Below are positions 1 through 6,192 of a stretch of DNA of 9,349 nucleotides, one piece after another. The notes under the pieces were generated by a model. It saw nothing but the letters and a program-made list of their open reading frames with translations. It was not told where the DNA came from and did not search any database. The stretch's first letter is position 1; each line of letters opens with the position of its first letter. The translations under genes were made by a program, and so were the position numbers. Origin of the DNA: Betaproteobacteria bacterium UBA5582 (lineage in GTDB: Bacteria > Pseudomonadota > Gammaproteobacteria > Burkholderiales > Rhodocyclaceae); NCBI GenBank assembly GCA_002425245.1, contig DILW01000163.1, positions 12,194 to 21,542 on the forward strand, in the 5' to 3' direction.

Positions 1-419
1 GGGCCGTAGATGTCGGCGTCGAGCAGGCCGACCCGGGCCCCTTCCTGGGCCAGCGCCAGCGCCAGGTTGACCGCGGTCGTGCTCTTGCCGACGCCGCCCT
101 TTCCGGATGCGACGGCGATGATGTTCTTGACCCCGGGCAGCAGCTTGACGCCCATTTGCACGGCGTGGGCGACGATCTTGCTGGAGACGCCCACGGAAAC
201 ATTGCCAATCCCGGGCAGCGCCTTGAGCGCCGCGATCACCTGTTGGCGGACGGCGTCGAAGCGGGTGGCGGCCGGATAGCCGAGTTCGATGTCCAGGCTG
301 ACGTCGGCACCGGCAATACGGATGTTGCGAACTGCCTTGCCGGCGACGTAACTCTTGCCGGTGTTGGGATCAATGGTAACGGACAGAACTTGCTTGATCT
401 GCTCTTCGGTAAGACTCAT
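1..419 (-). CDS. mrp: Mrp/ApbC iron-sulfur cluster carrier ATPase, N-terminal part (runs off the left edge)
   Basis: Only the first 139 codons are present. The start at 419 is supported by a GGAG Shine-Dalgarno (425-428) five bases upstream. Residues about 5-80 form a MIP18/DUF59-type domain. Residues 106-114 read GKGGVGKST, the deviant Walker A motif of the MinD/Mrp P-loop family, with signature lysine K107 and P-loop lysine K112. LLDADIYGP follows from residue 132 (the proline codon is cut by the edge) and is the usual Mrp sequence after the P-loop. Family members bind and transfer Fe-S clusters to apoproteins in the cytoplasm. The Cys-X2-Cys ligand motif lies in the missing C-terminal half, so it cannot be checked. 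The response regulator gene lies 78 bp upstream on the same strand. Family assignment is firm; the client proteins are unknown. Confidence 0.95.
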   Translation of the reverse strand, partial: MSLTEEQIKQVLSVTIDPNTGKSYVAGKAVRNIRIAGADVSLDIELGYPAATRFDAVRQQVIAALKALPGIGNVSVGVSSKIVAHAVQMGVKLLPGVKNIIAVASGKGGVGKSTTAVNLALALAQEGARVGLLDADIYG

Positions 420-469
420 GACGGCTCCGGTTTGGCAATTGACGGGAGAATACCCGACTGAATTTGTAC

Positions 470-475
470 AGTATA
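470..475 (-). promoter_or_regulatory. Candidate -10 box for mrp
   Basis: Read on the minus strand, this is TATACT, about 50 bases upstream of the mrp start in the 78-bp gap after the response regulator gene. The best -35-like hexamer, TGACAC (500-495), sits at a long 19-bp spacing and overlaps the end of the upstream gene. mrp could therefore be transcribed alone or by read-through. Weak call based on one good hexamer. Confidence 0.35.
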
Positions 476-497
476 GCGCAAACCGGCCACCGCCGTG

Positions 498-1181
498 TCA
501 GCTGGAGACGTTGTCCAGTCGGTAACCCTGACCATAGACCGAGGTCAGCATCAGACCGCTCTCACCGGCCAGCCCCAGCTTCTTGCGCAGGCGGCTGGCG
601 TGGGTATCGACCGTACGGGTATCGACCTCGGAATCGCGCGCCCAGACAGTACTGAGCAATTCCTCGCGGGCCAGCACGCGGCCCACGTTGCGCAGCAGGA
701 CCACCGCCAGATCGAATTCGCGCTGGGTCAGGTCAACATCCTGACCGGCCAGGCGAATCCGCCGCCCGTTGAAGTCGAGTTCGATGTTGCCGTAGCGAGT
801 CACCTCCTGCGTCCGCGGGCGGCGACGGCGCAACAGGGCGTCGACCCGGGCCAGGAACTCCATGTAACGTACCGGCTTGGGAACAAAGTCGTCAGCCCCC
901 AGGCGCAGGATGTCGGAGGCAAACTCCTCCTCGGTGCGCGAGGTGCAGACAACTACCGGCACATCCCAGCCACACTGCTCACGAATCTTGCCGACCAGGA
1001 CGTCACCACCGAAATCGGGCAAAACCCAATCAACGACATAAAAATCAAACTTGCGCACGGCCAGCGCGTCCAGGAAGGATTTCCCGTCAGCAAACACTTC
1101 GACCTGGTAACCCTCGCTTTTCAGCAGGGCCTTGAGCACCTCGGCCTGGCTACGACTGTCCTCGATAACGGCGAAATTCAT
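498..1181 (-). CDS. OmpR/PhoB-family two-component response regulator (orphan)
   Basis: This 227-aa protein is full length for the family. The receiver domain (about 1-118) has the acidic pair E7/D8, phosphoacceptor D51 in a VVDWVLPD context, T80 and the conserved lysine K102 followed by proline, so phosphorylation chemistry looks intact. A winged-helix DNA-binding domain covers about 130-225, with a recognition-helix segment DTRTVDTHASRLRKK and a terminal YGQGYRL wing. It should be a cytoplasmic phosphorylation-dependent transcription factor. A strong Shine-Dalgarno, GGAGGAGA (1186-1193), lies 4 bases before the ATG and fixes the start. No histidine kinase is adjacent, so the partner is encoded elsewhere and the stimulus is unknown. 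The gene sits between mrp and metG, which are direct divergent neighbours in E. coli and many other proteobacteria. Family call firm; regulon unknown. Confidence 0.95.
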   Translation of the reverse strand: MNFAVIEDSRSQAEVLKALLKSEGYQVEVFADGKSFLDALAVRKFDFYVVDWVLPDFGGDVLVGKIREQCGWDVPVVVCTSRTEEEFASDILRLGADDFVPKPVRYMEFLARVDALLRRRRPRTQEVTRYGNIELDFNGRRIRLAGQDVDLTQREFDLAVVLLRNVGRVLAREELLSTVWARDSEVDTRTVDTHASRLRKKLGLAGESGLMLTSVYGQGYRLDNVSS

Positions 1182-1185
1182 GAGT

Positions 1186-1193
1186 TCTCCTCC
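1186..1193 (-). promoter_or_regulatory. Strong ribosome binding site of the response regulator
   Basis: GGAGGAGA on the minus strand, 4 bases from the ATG at 1181. It is the best Shine-Dalgarno in the window and decides the start codon. Confidence 0.8.
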
Positions 1194-1318
1194 AGAGCGG
1201 AATTCTGCCCAGCAAACTTGCCGATATCAACCGATAAACGACTGATTTTACTCAAGGCTGACAAAACCGTACTTTTCCCCACAATTGGCCCGGCGGCCGA
1301 ATTTGCGGCTGACCGCGG

Positions 1319-1324
1319 TAGAAT
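1319..1324 (+). promoter_or_regulatory. Candidate -10 box for metG
   Basis: TAGAAT, one mismatch from TATAAT, 27 bases before the metG ATG, in a GCGG-TAGAAT-CGCGC context common for housekeeping promoters of GC-rich proteobacteria. No convincing -35 is found 16-18 bp upstream. Use of this box would give a short leader of roughly 20 nt with no clear Shine-Dalgarno. Confidence 0.4.
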
Positions 1325-1351
1325 CGCGCTTTTGCCCAACGAAGCCCGCCC

Positions 1352-3433
1352 ATGTCGCGCAAGATCCTCGTCACCTCTGCCCTGCCATATGCCAACGGCG
1401 CCATTCACCTCGGCCATCTGGTCGAATACATCCAGACCGACATCTGGGTGCGCTTCCAGAAGATGTCCGGCAACGAATGCTGGTACGTCTGCGCCGACGA
1501 CACGCACGGCACGCCGATCATGCTCCGTGCCGAAAAGGAAGGGATCACGCCGGAACAATTGATCGCCCGCGTGCATGGCGAGCATTCGCGCGACTTCGCC
1601 GGCTTCCTGGTCGGATTCGATAATTATTACAGCACACACTCGCCGGAAACGCGCGACTGCGCCAACGACATCTACGGCAAGCTAAAGGCCGCCGGCCTGA
1701 TCGAGGTGCGCTCGATCGAACAATACTACGACCCGGTCAAGCAGATGTTCCTGCCCGACCGCTTCATCAAGGGCGAATGCCCGAAGTGCCACGCCAAGGA
1801 CCAGTACGGCGACAACTGCGAAGTCTGCGGCGCCGCCTACGCGCCGACCGACCTGATCGAGCCGTTCTCGGCCGTCTCCGGCGCCAAGCCGGAACTGCGC
1901 CACTCCGACCACTACTTCTTCAAGCTCTCCGACCCGCGCTGCGAGGCCTTCCTGCGCGAGTACACGAGCAGCGGCGTGCTCCAGGCCGAAGCCGCCAACA
2001 AGATGCAGGAATGGCTGGGCGCCCCCGGCGACAACAAGCTGTCCGACTGGGACATCTCGCGCGACGCGCCCTACTTCGGCTTCGAGATTCCCGACGCGCC
2101 GGGCAAGTACTTCTATGTCTGGCTCGACGCGCCGATCGGCTACATGGGTTCATTCCGCAACCTGTGCGCGCAGAAGGGCCTCGATTTCGACGAGTTCTTC
2201 AGGAAGGATTCGTCGACCGAGCTCTACCACTTCATCGGCAAGGACATCCTCTACTTCCACGCGCTGTTCTGGCCGGCCGAACTGCAGCACGCCGGCTACC
2301 GCACGCCGACCAAAATCTTCGCGCACGGTTTCCTCACCGTCGACGGCGCCAAGATGTCGAAATCGCGCGGCACCTTCATTACCGCCGAGAGCTTCCTCAA
2401 CAGCGGCATGAACCCGGAATGGCTGCGCTACTACTTCGCCGCCAAGCTGTCGAACACGATGGAAGACATCGACCTCAGCTTCGACGACTTCGTCGCCCGC
2501 GTCAATTCGGACCTGGTCGGCAAGTACGTCAACATCGCCAGCCGCGCCGCCGGCTTCATCGCCAAGCGCTTCAACGGCCAACTGGCGCCGGCCGACGACA
2601 GCCTGCCGGCGATCCGCGCCATTCGCGACGCAGCACCGCGCATTGCCGAACTGTTCGAAGCACGCGAGTTCAGCAAGGCGATCCGCGAGATCATGGCCCT
2701 GACCGACGGCGCCAACCAGTACGTGGACAGCGTCAAGCCCTGGGAGCTGGCCAAGCAGGAAGGCAAGGACAGCGAACTGCACGCCGCCTGCTCGAACGCG
2801 CTCAACCTGTTCCGCCTGCTCACCGTGCTCCTGAAGCCGGTGCTGCCGGCCACCGCCGCCAAGGTCGAAGCCTTCATGAACCTGGCGCCGCTGACCTGGG
2901 CCGACGCCGGCACGCTGCTCGCCGGCGGCCACGCGATCAACGCCTACAGCCACCTGATGACTCGCGTCGACGGCAAGCAGATCGAGGCGCTGATCGAAGC
3001 CAACAAGCAGTCGCTGGCCCCGGCCACCGCCGAAGCGCCGGCCAAGCCCGCCGCCAAGGCAGCCGAAAAGAAGGAAGCCCCGGCCAGCACCGACGGCCTG
3101 TGCAGCATCGACGACTTCATGAAGGTCGACCTGCGCATCGCCAAGATCGTCAATGCCGAGCACGTCGACGGCGCCGACAAGCTGGTGCGCCTGACCCTGG
3201 ACATTGGCGAAGAAAACACACGCAACGTCTTCGCCGGCATCAAGGCCGCCTACGACCCGGCGCAACTGGTCGGCCGGCTGACCGTGATGGTCGCCAACCT
3301 GGCGCCGCGCAAGATGAAGTTCGGCCTCTCCGAAGGCATGGTGCTCGCCGCTTCCGACCTCGACGGCAAGACGCCGGGGCTCTACCTGCTGTCGCCCGAC
3401 AGCGGCGCCCAGCCCGGCATGCGGGTCAAGTAA
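1352..3433 (+). CDS. metG: Methionyl-tRNA synthetase with C-terminal tRNA-binding domain
   Basis: This 693-aa class I synthetase attaches methionine to initiator and elongator tRNA-Met in the cytoplasm. The Rossmann catalytic domain has HLGH at 19-22 (HIGH motif) and KMSKS at 334-338. Between them, the connective-peptide zinc knuckle has four cysteines, C143, C146, C156 and C159, spaced as in the four-cysteine E. coli-type enzyme. An anticodon-binding helical domain follows (about 390-550), then an Ala/Lys/Pro-rich linker (about 555-580). An OB-fold tRNA-binding/dimerisation domain (about 588-693) begins at DFMKVDLR. The length is typical of the dimeric bacterial form. The ATG at 1352 gives the canonical N-terminus, although no good Shine-Dalgarno precedes it. 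The gene is divergent from the response regulator and ends 5 bp before a strong hairpin. Confidence 0.99.
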   Translation: MSRKILVTSALPYANGAIHLGHLVEYIQTDIWVRFQKMSGNECWYVCADDTHGTPIMLRAEKEGITPEQLIARVHGEHSRDFAGFLVGFDNYYSTHSPETRDCANDIYGKLKAAGLIEVRSIEQYYDPVKQMFLPDRFIKGECPKCHAKDQYGDNCEVCGAAYAPTDLIEPFSAVSGAKPELRHSDHYFFKLSDPRCEAFLREYTSSGVLQAEAANKMQEWLGAPGDNKLSDWDISRDAPYFGFEIPDAPGKYFYVWLDAPIGYMGSFRNLCAQKGLDFDEFFRKDSSTELYHFIGKDILYFHALFWPAELQHAGYRTPTKIFAHGFLTVDGAKMSKSRGTFITAESFLNSGMNPEWLRYYFAAKLSNTMEDIDLSFDDFVARVNSDLVGKYVNIASRAAGFIAKRFNGQLAPADDSLPAIRAIRDAAPRIAELFEAREFSKAIREIMALTDGANQYVDSVKPWELAKQEGKDSELHAACSNALNLFRLLTVLLKPVLPATAAKVEAFMNLAPLTWADAGTLLAGGHAINAYSHLMTRVDGKQIEALIEANKQSLAPATAEAPAKPAAKAAEKKEAPASTDGLCSIDDFMKVDLRIAKIVNAEHVDGADKLVRLTLDIGEENTRNVFAGIKAAYDPAQLVGRLTVMVANLAPRKMKFGLSEGMVLAASDLDGKTPGLYLLSPDSGAQPGMRVK

Positions 3434-3437
3434 GACG

Positions 3438-3469
3438 ATTTGGCGGGGCATCCCGGCGCCCCGCCAAAT
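3438..3469 (+). terminator. Terminator-like hairpin after metG
   Basis: A perfect 12-bp inverted repeat: left arm ATTTGGCGGGGC (3438-3449), right arm GCCCCGCCAAAT (3458-3469), 8-nt loop. It starts 5 bp after the metG stop. The trailing sequence, CTGTTGC, is a poor T tract, so termination efficiency is uncertain, although the stem is very stable. Confidence 0.75.
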
Positions 3470-3497
3470 CTGTTGCACCGCAACAATCAGCGCCGAT

Positions 3498-3518
3498 ACT
3501 TAAAGCTTCACTTTAAGT
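3498..3518. repeat. 8-bp perfect inverted repeat, 5-nt loop
   Basis: Arms ACTTAAAG (3498-3505) and CTTTAAGT (3511-3518) flank loop CTTCA. The sequence ACTTTAAG recurs once more at 3662-3669. It could be an RNA hairpin or the binding site of a dimeric protein. It is AT-rich and has only TTT after it, so it is unlikely to be a good terminator. Confidence 0.6.
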
Positions 3519-3534
3519 TTGCCGGGCAATCCCC

Positions 3535-3553
3535 ACCCTTCTATGAGGGTTTT
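3535..3553 (+). terminator. Weak secondary terminator-like hairpin
   Basis: Arms ACCCT (3535-3539) and AGGGT (3546-3550) with a 6-nt loop, followed by a run of four T ending at 3553. The 5-bp stem is short. It may back up the metG hairpin or be chance. Confidence 0.3.
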
Positions 3554-3557
3554 CATT

Positions 3558-3580
3558 CTATCCACAAAAGCTGTGGATAA
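3558..3580. promoter_or_regulatory. Inverted pair of DnaA boxes
   Basis: The minus strand reads TTATCCACA at 3580-3572, a perfect strong DnaA box. The plus strand reads CTATCCACA at 3558-3566, one mismatch. Together they make an 8-bp perfect inverted repeat (TATCCACA / TGTGGATA) around AAAGC. A third site fitting TTWTNCACA (TTATGCACA, minus strand) lies at 3769-3761. This suggests a DnaA-binding locus. No dnaA, dnaN, gyrB or rpmH is nearby, so a full chromosomal origin is not supported. Confidence 0.5.
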
Positions 3581-3856
3581 GTCTGTGAATGAATCGCTGA
3601 ACAAATCGCTAAAGCACCGTCGCACAAGGATTTTTCCTGCCCTGCGCAAAACTTGCGCAATACTTTAAGCCATTGATTTCAAAGGAATCACTCGGCAACA
3701 CCAGGAATCTGACAAATTCAACAGCGCTCAGCGCCCCCGGTGCGCAATATGCCAAATGACTGTGCATAACTCACCATCACCGCCACCGCTTGTCAAGCCG
3801 GAAACCTGACTTTTTTCGCGCACACCGTCGACCGCCACCAGGCCGCCACGCAACGA

Positions 3857-4048
3857 TCAGTCGGCCCGTCTTCCCGGGCGCAGCCAGTCCGGCAATTCGC
3901 GCTCGCCGGCATTGTCGATGATGTACTGACGGATCAAGCGGCGCACGACCTGCGACGGCGTCAGATCCTGGGCAGCGCAGATTTCCTCGAAGACCGCCTT
4001 CTTTCTCGGGTCGATCAACAGGGTCAGGCGGGCTGTGCGTTTCTCCAT
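3857..4048 (-). CDS. Small ribbon-helix-helix (CopG/Arc-type) DNA-binding protein
   Basis: A 63-aa basic protein. Residues 6-13 (ARLTLLID) have the alternating pattern of the RHH beta-strand that inserts into the major groove. Helix A covers about 14-26, and helix B about 31-45 after the turn DLTPSQ. These match the RHH fold of Arc, CopG and MetJ-like repressors, which bind short repeated operators as dimers of dimers. The tail (46-63) is polar with a PDW motif. The ATG at 4048 is the only sensible start and has only a weak purine-rich Shine-Dalgarno. The gene is divergent from the SulP gene across 107 bp carrying ATTAACAT direct repeats, so autoregulation and control of the transporter are plausible but unproven. 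No toxin gene is adjacent, which argues against a simple antitoxin. Confidence 0.85.
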   Translation of the reverse strand: MEKRTARLTLLIDPRKKAVFEEICAAQDLTPSQVVRRLIRQYIIDNAGERELPDWLRPGRRAD

Positions 4049-4081
4049 GTTTCTTCTCTTCTGGTATTCCTTCGTCGTTAT

Positions 4082-4112
4082 ATTAACATATGATTAACAT
4101 TGACGATTAATA
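4082..4112. promoter_or_regulatory. Candidate operator: ATTAACAT direct repeats
   Basis: Two identical ATTAACAT copies start at 4082 and 4093, exactly 11 bp apart (about one helical turn), and a degenerate third copy, ATTAATA, starts at 4106. The second copy ends on the first base of the SulP -35 box and the third lies in the spacer, so a bound protein would occlude the promoter. Short, phased direct repeats are typical RHH operators, and an RHH gene lies directly beside them. Assignment to that protein is inference. Confidence 0.5.
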
Positions 4113-4127
4113 GCATACTCATATAAT
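4100..4127 (+). promoter_or_regulatory. Sigma-70 promoter of the SulP-yjdM operon
   Basis: The -35 TTGACG (4100-4105) matches consensus in five of six bases and the -10 TATAAT (4122-4127) is perfect, with a 16-bp spacer. The expected start is near 4134, giving a leader of about 20 nt. The leader lacks a clear Shine-Dalgarno. It is the best promoter in the window. Confidence 0.75.
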
Positions 4128-4155
4128 TCAGCGCTTCCTCCCCTGAGCGCGCGCC

Positions 4156-5847
4156 ATGAAGATCGCCTTCCGCCCCAAGCTGCTGGACTGCCTGCCGAGT
4201 TATGACCGGGTCCAGTTCGGCAAGGATCTCGGCGCCGGGATCACCGTCGGCGTGCTGGCGCTGCCGCTGGCGATGGCCTTCGCCATCGCCTCCGGGGTAT
4301 CGCCAACCGCCGGCATCTGGACCGCCATCGTCGCCGGCCTGATCATTTCGCTGCTCGGCGGTTCGCGGGTGCAGATCGGCGGCCCGACCGGCGCCTTCAT
4401 CCCCATCGTCTATGGCATCGTCGCCGCCCACGGCTTCGCCAACCTGCTCGGCGCCACCATGCTCGCCGGCCTCATGCTGCTGGCCATGGGCCTGACGCGC
4501 ATGGGCCAGCTCATCCGCTTCATCCCGGTGACCGTCGTCATCGGCTTCACCAACGGCATCGCCGTCGTCATCTTTCTCGCCCAGATCAAGGATTTCTTCG
4601 GCCTCACCATCGCCAGCCTGCCGGCCGAGTTCTTCGCCCGGATCAAGGTGCTGGCGGCGCACGCGCATACCGTCGACCTGCCGACACTGGCGCTGTCGGT
4701 CGCCTGCTTCATCTTCCTGCTCTCCTACAACCGGCTGGCGCAACGGCTGGCGCTGCTGCGCCGGGCGCCCGGTCCGCTCGCCGTGCTGGTGGTCGGCACC
4801 ATCGCCGCCTGGGCGCTCGACCTGCCGGTGGAAACCATCGGCAGCCGCTTCAACGGCATTCCGCAGGAACTGCCGGCCTTCGGCTTCCCCGCGGTGTCGA
4901 TCCACGACTTCGGCAAGCTGATCTCGCCGGCGATCACCATCGCCCTGCTCGGCGCCATCGAGTCGCTGCTCTCGGCGCGCGTTGCCGACGGCCAGATCGA
5001 CGACCGCCACGACCCCAACCAGGAACTCGTCGCCCAGGGCCTGGCCAACATCGTCGCCCCGCTCTGCGGCGGCTTCGCGGCGACCGGCGCCATCGCCCGC
5101 ACCTCGACCAACGTCAAGTCCGGCGGGCGCACGCCGATCGCCGGCATCGTCCACGCCCTGACCCTGCTCGCCGTCGTCCTGGTCGCCGCGCCGTTTGCCG
5201 CCTACGTACCGCTGGCGACGCTGTCGGCGATCGTCATGGTGGTCGCCATCAACATGGGCGAATGGCACGAGTTCAAGGAACTGCACCGTTATTCCTGGAA
5301 CTACCGCCTGATCCTGGTCAGCGTCTTCCTGGTCACCGTGCTCTTCGACCTGACCATCGCCGTCGAACTCGGCATGGTCCTGGCCAGCCTGTTCTTCATC
5401 TACCGCATGTCCGAACTGACCCGCATCGAGCGCCTGCCGCTCGACGAGGAAGCGCAGGAACCGCACCTGCTCTACCCCGACGGCACGCTGCGCGTCGCCG
5501 CCTGGCAGTTGTACGGTTCGTTGTTCTTCGGCGCGGTGAACAAGCTTGAAGAACTGCTCGACCCGCGCGCCGGCCACCCCGAGGTCGTCATCCTCGACAC
5601 CAGCCGCCTGGTCCAGCTCGACACCACCGGCCTCGAAGGCCTGGAAAACCTGCGCGACAAGCTGGCCAAGCGCGGCTGCACGCTGCTCCTCTGCGGCCTC
5701 AATTCGCAACCCGGCTCGCTGCTCTACCGCGCCGGTTTCATCGACGCCGTCGGCGACGACAACGTCTGTCCCGACCTCCCGCACGCCATCGCGCGCGCCC
5801 ACCGCCTGCTGCCCAACCTGATGGGCGGCCTCCAGGAAGATTACTGA
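4156..5847 (+). CDS. SulP-family anion transporter with C-terminal STAS domain
   Basis: A 563-aa inner-membrane carrier of the SLC26/SulP family, full length for bacterial members. The N-terminus enters the transport domain directly (GITVGVLALPLAMAFAIASG). The family signature GGPTGAF lies at 75-81, a conserved acidic residue E269 in GAIESLLSARVADG, and the ATGAIARTSTN segment with SGGRTPIAG further on. The transport domain ends near 420. A cytoplasmic STAS domain spans about 443-555, with the D489-T490-T491-G loop typical of this fold. Known family substrates include sulfate, bicarbonate (BicA) and dicarboxylates (DauA); sequence reading alone does not choose among them. It has its own strong promoter and is followed after 3 bp by yjdM, so the two are co-transcribed. 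Family call firm, substrate open. Confidence 0.95.
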   Translation: MKIAFRPKLLDCLPSYDRVQFGKDLGAGITVGVLALPLAMAFAIASGVSPTAGIWTAIVAGLIISLLGGSRVQIGGPTGAFIPIVYGIVAAHGFANLLGATMLAGLMLLAMGLTRMGQLIRFIPVTVVIGFTNGIAVVIFLAQIKDFFGLTIASLPAEFFARIKVLAAHAHTVDLPTLALSVACFIFLLSYNRLAQRLALLRRAPGPLAVLVVGTIAAWALDLPVETIGSRFNGIPQELPAFGFPAVSIHDFGKLISPAITIALLGAIESLLSARVADGQIDDRHDPNQELVAQGLANIVAPLCGGFAATGAIARTSTNVKSGGRTPIAGIVHALTLLAVVLVAAPFAAYVPLATLSAIVMVVAINMGEWHEFKELHRYSWNYRLILVSVFLVTVLFDLTIAVELGMVLASLFFIYRMSELTRIERLPLDEEAQEPHLLYPDGTLRVAAWQLYGSLFFGAVNKLEELLDPRAGHPEVVILDTSRLVQLDTTGLEGLENLRDKLAKRGCTLLLCGLNSQPGSLLYRAGFIDAVGDDNVCPDLPHAIARAHRLLPNLMGGLQEDY

Positions 5848-5850
5848 ACC

Positions 5851-6192
5851 ATGAGCGCCCTGCCCAACTGCCCGCAATGCAACTCCGCCTTCACCTACGA
5901 GGACGGCCCGCTCTACATCTGCCCCGAATGCGCCCATGAGTGGCCGAAGGACGCCCCAGCGGCGGTGGCCGAGGAAATCAAGGTCTGGCGCGACGCCAAC
6001 GGCAACGAACTCAAGGACGGCGACAGCGTCACCGTGATCAAGGACCTGAAGATCAAGGGCTCGTCGTCGGTGGTCAAGGTCGGCACCAAGGTCAAGAACA
6101 TCCGCCTGATCGACGGCGACCACGACATCGACTGCAAGATCGACGGCATCGGCGCCATGCAGCTGAAATCGGAGTTCGTCAAGAAGGCCTGA
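5851..6192 (+). CDS. yjdM: YjdM/PhnA-family zinc-ribbon protein
   Basis: A 113-aa protein, usual length for the family. The N-terminal zinc ribbon has two CPxC knuckles, C7/C10 and C24/C27. The C-terminal PhnA domain (about 43-112) has the strongly conserved VIKDLKIKGSSS stretch and ends in FVKKA. E. coli YjdM was once called PhnA because it lies near phosphonate genes, but it is not the phosphonoacetate hydrolase and its biochemical role is unclear. An AGGAAG Shine-Dalgarno (5834-5839) lies inside the end of the SulP gene, 11 bases before the ATG, so translation is probably coupled. The last 14 bp overlap, on the opposite strand, the end of the four-cysteine gene. Confidence 0.93.
   Translation: MSALPNCPQCNSAFTYEDGPLYICPECAHEWPKDAPAAVAEEIKVWRDANGNELKDGDSVTVIKDLKIKGSSSVVKVGTKVKNIRLIDGDHDIDCKIDGIGAMQLKSEFVKKA

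Larger units (their letters stand above)
3434..3856. other. Structured, AT-richer intergenic region (no credible gene)
   Basis: This 423-bp gap between metG and the RHH gene has no credible coding frame on either strand and is visibly richer in A/T than its flanks. It contains the metG hairpin, an 8-bp inverted repeat (3498-3518), a small GC hairpin followed by T4 (3535-3553), DnaA-box-like sequences (3558-3580 and 3761-3769), a degenerate 12-bp periodic repeat (3572-3607), three TGCGCAA copies (3643, 3654, 3741) and a weak hairpin followed by T6 (3792-3816). No clear sigma-70 promoter was found. An unannotated small RNA or a DnaA/nucleoid-protein binding locus are both possible; neither is shown. 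Confidence 0.6.

Noticed and set aside
495..1562. 355-codon plus-strand frame opposite the response regulator and running into metG
   Set aside because: Antisense to a regulator with intact catalytic residues and a strong ribosome binding site; no domain seen.
2150..3478. 442-codon minus-strand frame opposite metG
   Set aside because: Compositional shadow with no recognisable domain and no supporting start signal.
1777..3516. 579-codon plus-strand frame inside metG
   Set aside because: It is an Arg/Gln/Pro-rich shift of metG, which carries HLGH, the zinc knuckle and KMSKS in the true frame.
3434..3856. Chromosomal replication origin (oriC)
   Set aside because: DnaA boxes are few and the usual neighbours (dnaA, dnaN, rpmH, gyrB) are absent. 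Kept only as a DnaA-binding locus hypothesis.
3857..4048. RHH protein as antitoxin of a toxin-antitoxin pair
   Set aside because: No small toxin-like gene overlaps or follows it on the same strand; the downstream side is non-coding.
4078..6123. 681-codon open frame on the minus strand opposite the SulP and yjdM genes
   Set aside because: The translation is low-complexity (D/G/Q/R/A-rich), fits no fold and is antisense to two genes with clear family motifs. GC-rich codon bias opens such frames.
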